Positions 9,760-17,818 of a stretch of DNA of 64,000 nt are shown piece after piece. The DNA lies in contig NZ_JAGIOA010000001.1 in NCBI RefSeq assembly GCF_017876435.1, positions 3,472,001 through 3,536,000 of the forward strand, written 5' to 3'. Each line of letters begins with the position of its first letter. Within the stretch, counting starts at the first letter, position 1. The stretch comes from Microbacterium phyllosphaerae. Lineage in GTDB: Bacteria; Actinomycetota; Actinomycetes; Actinomycetales; Microbacteriaceae. Both the position numbers and the translations under genes were made by a program. Below the pieces are notes generated by a model that worked only from the letters and a program-made list of their open reading frames with translations, did no database searches and was not told the DNA's origin.

Positions 9760-10500
9760 ATGGCGACTCAGGGACGACGACCGGCGGGGCGCGCCGGAAA
9801 GGGTTCGCCCGTGCGCCGCAACAAGGCCGCCCCGGCGCAGCGCTTCCCGCCGCCCAAGCCGCCGAAGAAGACCGCCAAGGTCGTCTTCGACGCCCCCGAG
9901 GCCGAACCCGAAGAGCCCCGCACGTTCCGCCTCGGCGTCGTGCCGGGAGCCACGCCGGGAAAGTGGATCGATGCCTGGAAGACGCGGATGCCCCACGTGC
10001 CGGTCGAGCTCGTGCCGATCGAGGTCGCGACCCAGACCGAGTCCCTCGACGACCTGGACGCGGCGATCGTGCGTCTGCCCCTGGCCGACGATTCGCTGCA
10101 TGTGATCACCCTCTACGACGAGGTGCCCGTCGTGGTCGCCTCGATCGAGTCGCACCTGCTCGCCGTCGACGAGCTCACCCTCGCCGACCTCGCCGGTGAG
10201 GTCGTGATGACGCCGATCGACGATCCGCTCGGTCCCCTCGACATCCCCGGAGCCGTCGCACCGACCTTCGCGCCGCTTCCTGTCGCCGACGCGATCGCGA
10301 CCGCCGCGACCGGCACGGGCATCGTGATCGTCCCGATGTCGCTGGCGCGTCTGCACCACCGCAAGGATGCCGGTCACCGACCCCTCATCGACGGACCGCT
10401 GTCGACGGTGGCGCTCGCCTGGCGTCGCGATCACACCACCCCCGACGTCGAGACCTTCATCGGAATCGTCCGCGGCCGCACCTCGAACTCCTCGCGGTGA
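9760..10500 (+). CDS. LysR-type substrate-binding domain protein without DNA-binding domain
   Basis: The protein has 246 residues. The first 45 are basic and Pro-rich (PPPKPPKKTAK) and probably disordered. Residues 50-240 resemble the periplasmic-binding-like effector domain of LysR regulators: FRLGVVPG start, VELVPIEV, DAAIVRLP, and GTGIVIVPMSLARLHHRKD near the end. No helix-turn-helix is present. It may act as a ligand-binding modulator or be a relic of a regulator. Its partner is unknown; the neighbours on both sides are unrelated. Confidence 0.65.
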   Translation: MATQGRRPAGRAGKGSPVRRNKAAPAQRFPPPKPPKKTAKVVFDAPEAEPEEPRTFRLGVVPGATPGKWIDAWKTRMPHVPVELVPIEVATQTESLDDLDAAIVRLPLADDSLHVITLYDEVPVVVASIESHLLAVDELTLADLAGEVVMTPIDDPLGPLDIPGAVAPTFAPLPVADAIATAATGTGIVIVPMSLARLHHRKDAGHRPLIDGPLSTVALAWRRDHTTPDVETFIGIVRGRTSNSSR

Positions 10501-10523
10501 CCGGAGAGCGACGAGGTCGTCGT

Positions 10524-10529
10524 TAGACT
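10524..10529 (+). promoter_or_regulatory. -10 box TAGACT of a leaderless promoter
   Basis: TAGACT ends six bases before the GTG at 10536, which supports that GTG over the one at 10533. Confidence 0.55.
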
Positions 10530-10535
10530 CTCGTG

Positions 10536-11258
10536 GTGGTCTCGCTTCTCTACGTCTGTGTGCGCCCCGAGCTGGGGGCGGCGGATGCCGAGCACGCCTC
10601 GTTCCGACGGGCGCTCGGCGTCGATGTCGTGGACCGCCTCGATCTGCTGACCGAGCGTCTGGACCCGGCCCGCCTCGCGCGATACGCCGGCGTCGTGGTC
10701 GGAGGCTCGCCGTTCAACGTGAGCGATGCGCACAAGTCTCCGGTGCAGCTGCGGGTCGAGGCCGATCTCGAGCAGATCGCCCGACGGGCGATCGCGAGCG
10801 AGATCGCCGCGTTCTTCACGTGCTTCAGCATCGGGGTCGTCACGCGGATGCTCGGCGGCGAGGTCACGTCGGACACTCCCGAGTCGGCGAGCGCCACCGT
10901 GATCGAGACGACCGAGGCCGGGGCAGCGGATCCGGTGTTCGGCCCGAGCGCCCCCGCACTCACCGTGTTCACGGCACACAAGGAGAGCGCTGCCGCCGTG
11001 CCCGAGGGCGCTGTGCTGCTCGCCACGAACGACACGTGCCCGGTGCAGGCGTACCGCGTGGGCACGCACCTGTACACGGCGCAGTTCCACCCCGAACCCA
11101 CGCCGCGCGACTTCGCCGACCGCATGACGTTCTACCGCACCACCGGGTACTTCGACCCCGACGAGTTCGACCTCGTGCAGGGGCAGGTGCTCTCGGCATC
11201 CGTGACCGAGGGCGCAGCGCTCCTCCGTCGGTTCGCGCAGACGTTCGCCGCGGCCTGA
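10536..11258 (+). CDS. class I glutamine amidotransferase-like protein
   Basis: The 240-residue protein has the flavodoxin-like GATase layout: an early strand VSLLYVCV, VVVGGSPFNV (about residue 63), a Cys elbow FFTCFSIGVV (about residue 93) and the His-Glu pair in QFHPEPTP (about residue 185). Stand-alone members of this group hydrolyse glutamine or gamma-glutamyl compounds, or act as GuaA-like domains. The elbow departs from the usual GxCxGxQ pattern: Ser-Ile replaces Gly-His/Gln after Cys-Phe, so activity should not be assumed. The GTG at 10536 was preferred because it sits six bases behind a TAGACT box. Confidence 0.75.
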   Translation: MVSLLYVCVRPELGAADAEHASFRRALGVDVVDRLDLLTERLDPARLARYAGVVVGGSPFNVSDAHKSPVQLRVEADLEQIARRAIASEIAAFFTCFSIGVVTRMLGGEVTSDTPESASATVIETTEAGAADPVFGPSAPALTVFTAHKESAAAVPEGAVLLATNDTCPVQAYRVGTHLYTAQFHPEPTPRDFADRMTFYRTTGYFDPDEFDLVQGQVLSASVTEGAALLRRFAQTFAAA

Positions 11259-11260
11259 GC

Positions 11261-11731
11261 TCAGCCTCGCAGCAGCTCGACGCGCTCGCGTAGGTAGGCC
11301 TCCAGCGGCATCCACCCGCCCGCCGTGCTCCAGTGCACCGACGGCACGCCGTCGATCAGCTTCAGGGGGCCGGACTCCCCGCCCGCGTCCACCGCCTCCA
11401 CGTCGATCACCGTCCAGCCGATGTGGGCGACCTCGCCCTCACCGAAGCCTCCGCGCAGCGCGAGCGCCCGCCGAGCGGCACGCTCACGTGCGGACTCGGC
11501 CGTGTACCCGCGCCGACCGGGATCGGCGGCGCGCAGCACCTCAGACGTGGCGAGCGTGTGGGTGTCGGTGAGCAGCAGCGCGCCGAGGTGCCAGGCCTCG
11601 CCGACGCGGACGATCCGCTGGCCGCGCCAGCGCGAGTCGCGCTCCTCGCCGAGCCCCTCTTTCGGAGCGCCCGCGAGCGCCTCCCTCGCGTCGGCGAGAA
11701 GCTGCGAAGCCGTACGGCCGATCTCCTGCAT
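11261..11731 (-). CDS. conserved hypothetical protein
   Basis: This 156-residue soluble protein is not assigned to a family with confidence. It starts MQEIGRTASQLL, has an Arg-rich centre (SRWRGQRIVRVGEAWHLGALLL) and an RERAARRALALRGGFGE helix, and ends in WMPLEAYLRERVELLRG. The ATG at 11731 was chosen over the farther upstream frame because a TACCCT box lies six bases before it. It is convergent with the amidotransferase, two bases apart, and divergent from purU. No membrane segment or enzymatic motif is visible. Confidence 0.6.
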   Translation of the reverse strand: MQEIGRTASQLLADAREALAGAPKEGLGEERDSRWRGQRIVRVGEAWHLGALLLTDTHTLATSEVLRAADPGRRGYTAESARERAARRALALRGGFGEGEVAHIGWTVIDVEAVDAGGESGPLKLIDGVPSVHWSTAGGWMPLEAYLRERVELLRG

Positions 11732-11737
11732 CCCTCC

Positions 11738-11743
11738 AGGGTA
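11738..11743 (-). promoter_or_regulatory. -10 box TACCCT of a leaderless promoter
   Basis: On the minus strand TACCCT is followed by GGAGGG and then the ATG at 11731. Either leaderless initiation or a very close Shine-Dalgarno is possible. Confidence 0.5.
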
Positions 11744-11807
11744 GGACCGCGATTCGCCCGGGGGTCGCATCCACGGCAGAATCGATGCACACCCCCGAGG
11801 AGTCCCC

Positions 11808-12659
11808 ATGTCTCAGCCCGACACCGCCCGCCTGCTGATCGCCTGCGACGATCAGCCCGGCATCGTCTCCGCCGTCGCCGGTGTGCTCGCAGCCCACGGC
11901 GCGAACATCATCTCGCTCGACCAGCACTCGACCGACTCCGAGGGTGGTCGGTTCTTCCAGCGCACGGTGATCCACCTGCCCGGCCTCTCGGCCGCGCGAC
12001 CCGCTCTCGAGGCCGACATCGCACAGGTCGCCGAACGGTTCGGTATGGAGTGGTCGCTGCATGACACGGCCCGTCGCAAACGCGTCGCGATCTTCGTGTC
12101 GAAGTACGACCACTGTCTGATGGAGCTGCTGTGGCGCACCCAGCGCGGCCAGCTCGACGTCGACATCACCATGGTCGTCTCCAACCATCCCGACCTCGCA
12201 GAGTCGGTGCGCTCGTTCGGCGTGCCGTTCGTGCACATCCCCTCGGGCGACAAGCAGGCGATGGAGCAGCGGCAGCTCGAGCTGCTGAGCGGCAACGTCG
12301 ACCTCGTGGTGCTGGCTCGCTACATGCAGATCCTCACCGACGGCTTCATCGAAGGCCTCGGCGCACCGATCATCAACATCCACCACTCGTTCCTGCCCGC
12401 GTTCATCGGCGCGAACCCGTACGCACGCGCGAAGGACCGCGGTGTGAAGCTGATCGGTGCCACCGCGCACTACGCGACGGCCGACCTCGACGAGGGCCCG
12501 ATCATCGAGCAGGATGTCACCCGCGTCACGCACTCCGAGTCCGCCGCCGACCTGCAGAGCCGCGGTGCCGACGTCGAGCGCCTGGTGCTCGCACGTGCCG
12601 TGCAGTGGCACGCCGAGGACCGCGTGATCGTGCACGGCCGGTCGACCGTCATCCTCTGA
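11808..12659 (+). CDS. purU: formyltetrahydrofolate deformylase PurU
   Basis: The 283-residue enzyme hydrolyses 10-formyl-THF to formate and THF, feeding formate to purine synthesis and balancing one-carbon units. Residues 1-85 form an ACT domain (LLIACDDQPGIVSAVAG). Residues 90-280 form the formyl-transferase fold with VFVSKYDHCL, NIHHSFLPAF (catalytic Asn and His), GATAHYAT and DLDEGPIIEQ (catalytic Asp). The length fits the family. The ATG follows GAGGAG at a normal distance. It appears to be a single-gene unit. Confidence 0.95.
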   Translation: MSQPDTARLLIACDDQPGIVSAVAGVLAAHGANIISLDQHSTDSEGGRFFQRTVIHLPGLSAARPALEADIAQVAERFGMEWSLHDTARRKRVAIFVSKYDHCLMELLWRTQRGQLDVDITMVVSNHPDLAESVRSFGVPFVHIPSGDKQAMEQRQLELLSGNVDLVVLARYMQILTDGFIEGLGAPIINIHHSFLPAFIGANPYARAKDRGVKLIGATAHYATADLDEGPIIEQDVTRVTHSESAADLQSRGADVERLVLARAVQWHAEDRVIVHGRSTVIL

Positions 12660-12690
12660 GTCGAGCAGGAGCGGGAGCTGTGCGGCGTAT

Positions 12691-13077
12691 CTAGCCGATC
12701 ACGTCGACAGCGAGCCCACGCGAGGCGGTCGCCAGACGCTTGTCATTCGTCCAGAGCTCCGTGCACTCCGAGAGCTGGGCTGCGGCGAGATGCACGGCAT
12801 CGGGGGTCTTGAGCCTGAAGTCCGCGCGCAATTCTGCGGCCCGGACGAACACGGCCACGTCCAGATCGACGATCTCGATCCGATCGAACAGCGCGAGGTA
12901 CCGGTCTCGCACCTCGACATTGCGATCTCGCAGTGGTCCGACGAGACATTCCTGCAGGGCGAGAGGGCTGGATGCCACTGGTGAGTCGACCGCTGCGAGC
13001 GCTCTTCTCACCGCGTCGCCGCGTGGGCCGGAGTCCTCGAGCGCATAGATGAGGATGCACGAGTCGAGATAGATCAT
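12691..13077 (-). CDS. vapC: PIN-domain toxin, VapC type
   Basis: The 128-residue protein has the acidic PIN active site: Asp5 in MIYLDSCILIY, Glu in LALQECLVGP (about residue 43), Asp in LKTPDAVHLAAAQ (about residue 94) and Asp in LWTNDKRL. VapC proteins are metal-dependent RNases that cut tRNA or rRNA when free of antitoxin. The gene overlaps the antitoxin frame by four bases (ATGA), so the two are translated together. All four acidic residues are present, so the toxin should be intact. Confidence 0.9.
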   Translation of the reverse strand: MIYLDSCILIYALEDSGPRGDAVRRALAAVDSPVASSPLALQECLVGPLRDRNVEVRDRYLALFDRIEIVDLDVAVFVRAAELRADFRLKTPDAVHLAAAQLSECTELWTNDKRLATASRGLAVDVIG

Positions 13078-13331
13078 TCCCAGGAATCTCGGCTGTCTTC
13101 GATCTGAGCATCGAGTTCCGACGCTTCGCGGGTGAGTCGCTCAGGAAGGGGATTCCCCTCGATCCACTCGACGAGAAGCCGTCCGCTGCGCACCACGTCG
13201 ACCGGACCGACAGGAACGATCCTGGCCACGGGTGTTCCCCGCTTGGTGATGATGACGTCTCCCCCGGCCTGGGATTCGGCGATCAGCCGGGAGAGGCTGT
13301 TCCGCGCCTCCAGCACGTTGTGCGTTGACAT
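13074..13331 (-). CDS. Phd/YefM-type antitoxin (VapB role)
   Basis: The 85-residue antitoxin carries the Phd/YefM DNA-binding fold NVLEARNSLSRLIAES followed by DVIITKRGTPVARIVP. The acidic C-terminal tail (about residues 55-85) would wrap the PIN toxin. It comes first in the operon, as usual. The start at 13331 lies six bases behind TAGGAT. Autorepression is likely, and paired CCTAGCCA sites over the promoter could be the operator. Confidence 0.88.
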   Translation of the reverse strand: MSTHNVLEARNSLSRLIAESQAGGDVIITKRGTPVARIVPVGPVDVVRSGRLLVEWIEGNPLPERLTREASELDAQIEDSRDSWE

Positions 13332-13337
13332 GAGGCC

Positions 13338-13360
13338 ATCCTAGCCATCTTCCTAGCCAG
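13338..13360 (-). promoter_or_regulatory. leaderless promoter and candidate operator of the toxin-antitoxin operon
   Basis: On the minus strand TAGGAT (13338-13343) lies six bases before the antitoxin ATG. CCTAGCCA (plus strand) occurs at 13340-13347 and 13353-13360, a direct repeat with 13-bp spacing covering the -10 box. Binding by the antitoxin is inference from the autoregulation usual in such modules. Confidence 0.5.
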
Positions 13361-13382
13361 GATCCACGGTCAGGGGCACCGA

Positions 13383-14429
13383 TCACAGCCTGGGCGGCAC
13401 CCCCGCCAGCAGCTCGGCGAACGCATCCGCCGCGGTGGCGTAGCGTGCGAGCGGTGCGCCTTGGCCCATCCACAGCGACTGCAGCTCGCCGAGGTTCTGC
13501 TGTCCGGCCGCCGCGCGGAACTGACCCGTGAGCCAGTTCTGCATCGGGAACCGTGCGATCGTTCCGCTGGCCTCGATCGCCCGCACGACGCGATTGCGGG
13601 CGCCGCGAGCGAGACGCCCACTCATCGCCCGGGTGAGCACGGTGGCGTCGGCGGCGGTCGTGCGGATCGCGTCGCGGTGCGCGTCGTTCGCAGCGGATTC
13701 GGCGGTGGCGAGGAACGCGGTGCCCACCTGCACGCCAGAGGACCCGAGCGCGAACGCCGCAGCGACTCCGCGCCGGTCGGCGATCCCGCCGGCGGCGATC
13801 ACCGGCACATCCACCGCATCGACGACCTGCGGGATGAGCGCGAACGTGCCGACGAGCGACTCCTCGGGAGGACGCAGGAACGACACCCGATGCCCGCCCG
13901 CCTCCAGCCCCGTCGCGACGACGACGTCGACCCCGACGTCGGCGAGCGCAGTGGCCTCGGTGACCGTCGTCGCTGCCCCCACGACCCGGATGCCGCGGCT
14001 GTGGGCCTCGTCGACGATCTCGACCGAGGGCGCTCCGAAGACGGTGCTGAGCACGGGCGGCGCGGACTCCCAGATGGCGTCCAGCTGCTCGTCGAGCGGG
14101 GGCAGGTAGCGGTCGGGCCTGCTCGGAACCTCGACGCCCACGGCCTCGAAGAACGGTTCGAGCGCCTGGGCGAACACAGTGTGCTGCGGATTCGGCGCGA
14201 CCTCGTCGCCGGTGGGCAGCCAGATGTTGACCGCGAACGGACGAGACGTCGCCGCGCGCAGGGCCGCCACGGTCGAGCGGATGCGATCGCCGTCGTAGCC
14301 GTAGAGGCCGTATCCGCCGAGGCCGCCGGCGTCGCTGACGGCGGCGGCCAGTGCCACGGACGAGAGTCCGCCGAACGGGCCGAGGAAGATCGGATGCTCG
14401 ATGCCGAGCAGCTCGCACAGGTCAGTCAT
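13383..14429 (-). CDS. nitronate monooxygenase family flavoprotein
   Basis: The 348-residue TIM-barrel FMN enzyme begins in the family style with LLGIEHPIFLGPFGGLSS. VVATGLEAGGHR (about residue 170) and VPVIAAGGIADRRG with FALGSSGVQVGTAFL (about 205-235) form the phosphate- and flavin-binding part. These enzymes oxidise propionate-3-nitronate and related nitronates, or act as enoyl reductase relatives. No partner gene suggests a specific pathway. The ATG at 14429 lies six bases after TAGCCT, so the transcript is probably leaderless. Confidence 0.85.
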   Translation of the reverse strand: MTDLCELLGIEHPIFLGPFGGLSSVALAAAVSDAGGLGGYGLYGYDGDRIRSTVAALRAATSRPFAVNIWLPTGDEVAPNPQHTVFAQALEPFFEAVGVEVPSRPDRYLPPLDEQLDAIWESAPPVLSTVFGAPSVEIVDEAHSRGIRVVGAATTVTEATALADVGVDVVVATGLEAGGHRVSFLRPPEESLVGTFALIPQVVDAVDVPVIAAGGIADRRGVAAAFALGSSGVQVGTAFLATAESAANDAHRDAIRTTAADATVLTRAMSGRLARGARNRVVRAIEASGTIARFPMQNWLTGQFRAAAGQQNLGELQSLWMGQGAPLARYATAADAFAELLAGVPPRL

Positions 14430-14435
14430 TCTTCG

Positions 14436-14441
14436 AGGCTA
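14436..14441 (-). promoter_or_regulatory. -10 box TAGCCT of a leaderless promoter
   Basis: On the minus strand TAGCCT is followed by six bases and the ATG of the nitronate monooxygenase gene. Confidence 0.55.
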
Positions 14442-14526
14442 TCGCCGCCCCGCTGCGTCGCGGCGGGCCCGCCAACCGATCCTGCTCCCGGATGCCGGTG
14501 TTACGCTCGCTGTGAGGGAGGCGCGC

Positions 14527-14799
14527 ATGAGCGAGTGGTTCGGGCAGATGCTCGGCTTCGTCGCGTCCGCGCTCGGCGTCGTCGCGATGCCCGATGCCGC
14601 CGCCCTCGGAGTCGCGATCGCGCTGATCGCTCTGACCACGCTCACGATCGTCGTCGCACTGAGTGTCGCACCGACCTCGCCGAGCACCGCCCCGCATCCG
14701 CTGCGGGCGATCGACGTCTCGACGCTACTCGCCCAGAGCGATCCGGATGCCGCCGGTCACCCGCGCCCTCGTGCGCCGGGAGTCGCCGTTCCCGCGTAG
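14527..14799 (+). CDS. small membrane protein, DUF6412-like
   Basis: The 90-residue protein has one or two hydrophobic segments (about 8-28 and 30-50) and a C-terminal tail with SDPDAAGHPRPRAPG. That tail and its place directly before yidC match what I recall of the actinobacterial DUF6412 family. The ATG follows GAGGGAGG. The pairing with a membrane insertase suggests a membrane-biogenesis accessory, but no function is known. Confidence 0.7.
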   Translation: MSEWFGQMLGFVASALGVVAMPDAAALGVAIALIALTTLTIVVALSVAPTSPSTAPHPLRAIDVSTLLAQSDPDAAGHPRPRAPGVAVPA

Positions 14800-14861
14800 T
14801 CCGTCCTCGTACGGGACTGCGCGGCTTTCGCCGACCCTTCCCGACACACGAACGGACTTCC

Positions 14862-15623
14862 ATGGACATCTTCGCCTTCCCTCCCCTGACCGCCCTTCTG
14901 GATGCGGCGTACGGCGCCCTTGCCGGGCTCGCCTCACTGCTCGACCCTCTCGCCGGAGCATCCGCCGCCGCTCTCGCGGTGGTGCTCGTCACGCTGCTCG
15001 TACGCGCCCTGCTCATCCCCGTCGGCTTCTCCCAGGCCAGAGCCGAGCAGACGAGGGCTCGACTCGCGCCGAAGCTGCGTGAACTGCAGCGCCGACACAA
15101 GAAGAACCCCGAACGCCTGCAGAAGGAGATGCTCGAGCTCTACCGCTCCGAGAACACGTCTCCGTTCGCCGGCATGCTGCCCGTGCTCGCGCAGGCACCC
15201 GTCGTCGGGCTGCTCTACACGCTCTTCATCCGACCCGAGATCGCCGGCCACCCCAACGACCTGCTGACGCACGACCTGTTCGGCGCTCCGCTGGGCACGA
15301 GCCTCATCTCGTCGGTGTTCGGCGGCACCGCGTCGCCGTCGACCCTGCTGGTGTTCGGCGTGCTGATCGTCATCATGCTCGTCGTGGCCGACATCACGCG
15401 TCGCGTCTTCACCCCGGCACCGGTCGAGGGCGACTCTCCCTCGAACTCGCCGACCATGGTGCGCGTCACGAGTGCGCTCCACTACCTGACGGCGGTGTTC
15501 GCGGTGTTCGTTCCGCTCGCTGCGGCGCTTTATCTCACCGTCACGGTCGTGTGGACGCTCGTGCAGCGCTCACTGCTGCGCCGCCGCTACCCTCTGCCCG
15601 TGCCCGCCACAGTCGCCGCCTGA
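14862..15623 (+). CDS. yidC: YidC/Oxa1 family membrane protein insertase
   Basis: The protein has 253 residues and about five membrane segments. It shows the amphipathic region RARLAPKLRELQRRHKKNPE between the first and second segments, the FAGMLPVLAQAPVVGLLY hydrophobic hairpin (about 100-120) and two C-terminal segments near 165-185 and 205-230. YidC proteins insert and fold membrane proteins with or without SecYEG. This short form, lacking the long C-terminal tail, located away from rpmH/rnpA and paired with DUF6412, is likely a second copy. Its stop codon sits inside a tandem 18-bp repeat. Confidence 0.92.
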   Translation: MDIFAFPPLTALLDAAYGALAGLASLLDPLAGASAAALAVVLVTLLVRALLIPVGFSQARAEQTRARLAPKLRELQRRHKKNPERLQKEMLELYRSENTSPFAGMLPVLAQAPVVGLLYTLFIRPEIAGHPNDLLTHDLFGAPLGTSLISSVFGGTASPSTLLVFGVLIVIMLVVADITRRVFTPAPVEGDSPSNSPTMVRVTSALHYLTAVFAVFVPLAAALYLTVTVVWTLVQRSLLRRRYPLPVPATVAA

Positions 15624-15660
15624 CGGGTGGTCGCCGCCTGACGGGTGGTCGCCGCCTGAC
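15612..15660 (+). repeat. 18-bp tandem repeat spanning the yidC stop codon
   Basis: GTCGCCGCCTGACGGGTG occupies 15612-15629 and 15630-15647, and its first 13 bases recur at 15648-15660, followed by a decayed copy. The yidC TGA (15621-15623) lies in unit 1 and each unit repeats CCGCCTGAC. Confidence 0.9.
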
Positions 15661-15688
15661 GCAGAACCGCCGCCTGGCGCGGACAGGG

Positions 15689-16645
15689 TCATTCCGGCAG
15701 CGGAATGGGAGCGGTGAAGGGCCCGGTCTCGTCGTCGGGTTCGCCCTCGTCGTCGCGGTCGTTCTCGGCATCCGCTCGGCGTCGCTGTCGACGCACCCCG
15801 AGCGTGGTGCCGACGCTGGCCGCGACCACGAGGGCGATCGCGAGCATCCGCAGCGGCGTCGCGCTCTGGCCGAGGATCAGCCATCCGGCGAGGGTCGCGA
15901 AAGCCGGCTCGAGGCTCAGCAGCACGCCGAACACGCGCTGCGGCAGGCGGCGGAGCGCCGCGAGCTCGAAGCTGTACGGGATGACCGACGACAGCACGGC
16001 GGTGACCGCGGCGAGCAGCAGCAGCTGCATGTCGCCGGCGACCGTGACCGCCGCAGGAACACCCACGGGGATGAGCAGCACGGCGGCCACGACGAGCCCC
16101 ACCGCGAGGCCGCTGCTGCCGGGGATGATCGCACCGACGCGCGCGCTCATCCGGATGTACATGGCCCAGAACCCCGCCGCGATCAGGATGAACACGAGAC
16201 CGAGCGGATCCAGCGGCTCGGAGCCGATCAGACCGTCGACGCCCAGAAGCACCATGCCCAGAAGCGCGACACCGACCCACGCCGCATCCGCGAGACGCCG
16301 CGTGAGCACCGCCGCCAGCACGAGCGGACCGAGGAACTCGATCGCGACGGCGGGACCGAGCGGGATGCGGTCGATCGCGGCGTAGAAGAATCCGTTCATG
16401 CCCGCGAGCGACAGCCCGAAGAACACGGCGGCGAGCCACTGCGACCGATTCCAGCGGATGGGTCGTGGCCGCACGATGACGACCAGCAGCAGCGCGGCGA
16501 TCGCGACGCGCAGCGAGGTCACACCCCACGGGCCGAGCACCGGAAAGAGCTGGGCTGCCACAGCGGCGCCGAACGGCAGCGAGAGACAGGAGCAGACGAC
16601 GAGAGCGACGCCCACGAGAGGACGGGATGACGCGGACTGCTGCAC
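15689..16645 (-). CDS. EamA/DMT family transporter (RhtA-like exporter)
   Basis: The 318-residue protein has ten predicted membrane segments arranged as two EamA repeats (about 10-140 and 150-285) and a charged cytoplasmic tail rich in Asp, Glu and Arg. ALRRLPQRVFGVLLSLEPAFATLAGWLIL near 230-258 resembles the second repeat of RhtA-type amino acid/homoserine exporters. Substrate is not determinable. The GTG start at 16645 is placed by TAGGCT six bases upstream. The C-terminal 35 residues are beyond the usual family length. Confidence 0.85.
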   Translation of the reverse strand: MQQSASSRPLVGVALVVCSCLSLPFGAAVAAQLFPVLGPWGVTSLRVAIAALLLVVIVRPRPIRWNRSQWLAAVFFGLSLAGMNGFFYAAIDRIPLGPAVAIEFLGPLVLAAVLTRRLADAAWVGVALLGMVLLGVDGLIGSEPLDPLGLVFILIAAGFWAMYIRMSARVGAIIPGSSGLAVGLVVAAVLLIPVGVPAAVTVAGDMQLLLLAAVTAVLSSVIPYSFELAALRRLPQRVFGVLLSLEPAFATLAGWLILGQSATPLRMLAIALVVAASVGTTLGVRRQRRRADAENDRDDEGEPDDETGPFTAPIPLPE

Positions 16646-16651
16646 CCGTCC

Positions 16652-16657
16652 AGCCTA
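16652..16657 (-). promoter_or_regulatory. -10 box TAGGCT of a leaderless promoter
   Basis: On the minus strand TAGGCT, six bases, then the GTG at 16645. It is the same hexamer and spacing as before the EI24 gene and the response regulator. Confidence 0.6.
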
Positions 16658-16694
16658 CGGGCCGGTCAGGTCAGCTCGACGACGGGACCGACTC

Positions 16695-17045
16695 TCAGAC
16701 GGCCGGGGCGGCGGGCGCCTCGTCGGCGCCCTGAGCCGAGCCCGGGGTGTCCTGCGGCTCGGGCACGAGGTACAGGCCGCTCGGTGCGTTCGCCGTGAAG
16801 GCGAGAGCCTCGATCCACGCCCGGTTGATCGACGGCTGCCGGCTGCCGAAGTACTTGAAGACGAGCGAGCTGCCCGGCTGCACCCACACGGTGGTGCGAC
16901 CGCCGCCGACGCTCGAATCCTCACGCCAGCTGAACGGGAACGGCTCCGCGCGGCGCAGCTTGGCCGTGATCACGAGCTGCAGGTGAGTGAGGGCGCGATC
17001 CTCGATCTCGGTCTTCACGCTGCCCTCGTAGATGAACTTGCCCAT
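16695..17045 (-). CDS. conserved actinobacterial small protein (DUF7882-like)
   Basis: The 116-residue protein starts MGKFIYEGSVKTEIEDRALT and has a conserved core FPFSWRED, GGGRTTVWV, SLVFKYFGSRQPSINRAWIEAL, ending in an Ala/Pro-rich tail. Close relatives in this group are, as I recall, often auto-labelled ATP-dependent DNA ligase although they are far too short and have no ligase KxDG motif; DUF7882 is the better name. The start was set at 17045, behind GGAGGAGAGGG. Function unknown, probably cytoplasmic. Confidence 0.65.
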   Translation of the reverse strand: MGKFIYEGSVKTEIEDRALTHLQLVITAKLRRAEPFPFSWREDSSVGGGRTTVWVQPGSSLVFKYFGSRQPSINRAWIEALAFTANAPSGLYLVPEPQDTPGSAQGADEAPAAPAV

Positions 17046-17242
17046 GCAGCCCTCTCCTCCCATGTTTCAGGTGCATCGCATCGATCATAAGCAGAACAGA
17101 CGACGTCTCCACGCCTCCGGTCCCGCCGGTGATCCGAGCTTCTCCGCAGGAGATCTTGCGGGTGGAGGGCGGCGAAGTCAACCCCCTCCGCCCGCTTCTC
17201 TCCGCCACATATTCTGGCGGGGATTGCGAGGAGGCGGCACCC

Positions 17243-17764
17243 ATGAACGCACGACACATCGACGACCGACCCGACGAGGGGTACACCCCCACGACGACTC
17301 ACGCGGAGTTCGGCGCGGGCAATCCTCGTCTGCGCGTCTCACGCGACGACCTGCGCTCCGAGTTCGCGCTCGAGGTCGACGTGGTGCGCATCGGATCCGG
17401 CGCGGACAACGAGCTGCGCCTCGAAGACGCCGACCCCGTGCACGCCACGATCACGCACGACGACCGCGACGAGTACGTCGTGGAGCTCCACGGCGAGGGT
17501 GAGATGAACACCAACCCCGACGCGGATGCCACGCATCCCGGCGAGCGCAAGCAGACCCTTCGCACGGGTGCGCGCTTCACGGTCGGCCCGTGGGAGCTCG
17601 TGTTCGCCCGCGACGAGTTCGCCGACCACGGACGCCCCTTCGGCGGTCGCCAGGGCGGCGAGTACTCTGACCAGCCGCTGCAGCCGTCGCGCCCCGGCTA
17701 CGACGAGGCGGCGAGCGTCGAGGCGGACGCACCGACGCACCCCGACTCAGCCGAAGAGAACTGA
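17243..17764 (+). CDS. FHA domain protein
   Basis: The 173-residue protein has an FHA-like beta sandwich at about residues 28-130, with VDVVRIGSGADNELRLED as the Arg-Gly-Ser phosphothreonine-binding loop region and DADPVHATITHDD in place of the usual SxxH stretch. The C-terminal 45 residues are acidic and disordered. FHA domains bind phosphothreonine, typically on targets of Ser/Thr kinases. The ATG at 17243 follows GAGGAGG. The Ser-His pair is altered to Pro-Val-His, so phospho-binding is plausible but unproven. Confidence 0.7.
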   Translation: MNARHIDDRPDEGYTPTTTHAEFGAGNPRLRVSRDDLRSEFALEVDVVRIGSGADNELRLEDADPVHATITHDDRDEYVVELHGEGEMNTNPDADATHPGERKQTLRTGARFTVGPWELVFARDEFADHGRPFGGRQGGEYSDQPLQPSRPGYDEAASVEADAPTHPDSAEEN

Positions 17765-17808
17765 GCGAAGAGGACTGAGCGACGCGAGCTGAGCGAAGAG
17801 GGCTGAGC
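17753..17808 (+). repeat. four 14-bp tandem repeats spanning the FHA-gene stop codon
   Basis: GAAGAGAACTGAGC and three variants lie at 17753, 17767, 17781 and 17795. The TGA of the gene (17762-17764) is in the first. TGA recurs at 17776, 17790 and 17804, which covers all three frames. Confidence 0.9.
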
Positions 17809-17818
17809 CCGCTACAGC

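Noticed and set aside
16695..17045. Annotation as ATP-dependent DNA ligase
   Set aside because: 116 residues without ligase KxDG or nucleotidyl transferase motifs.
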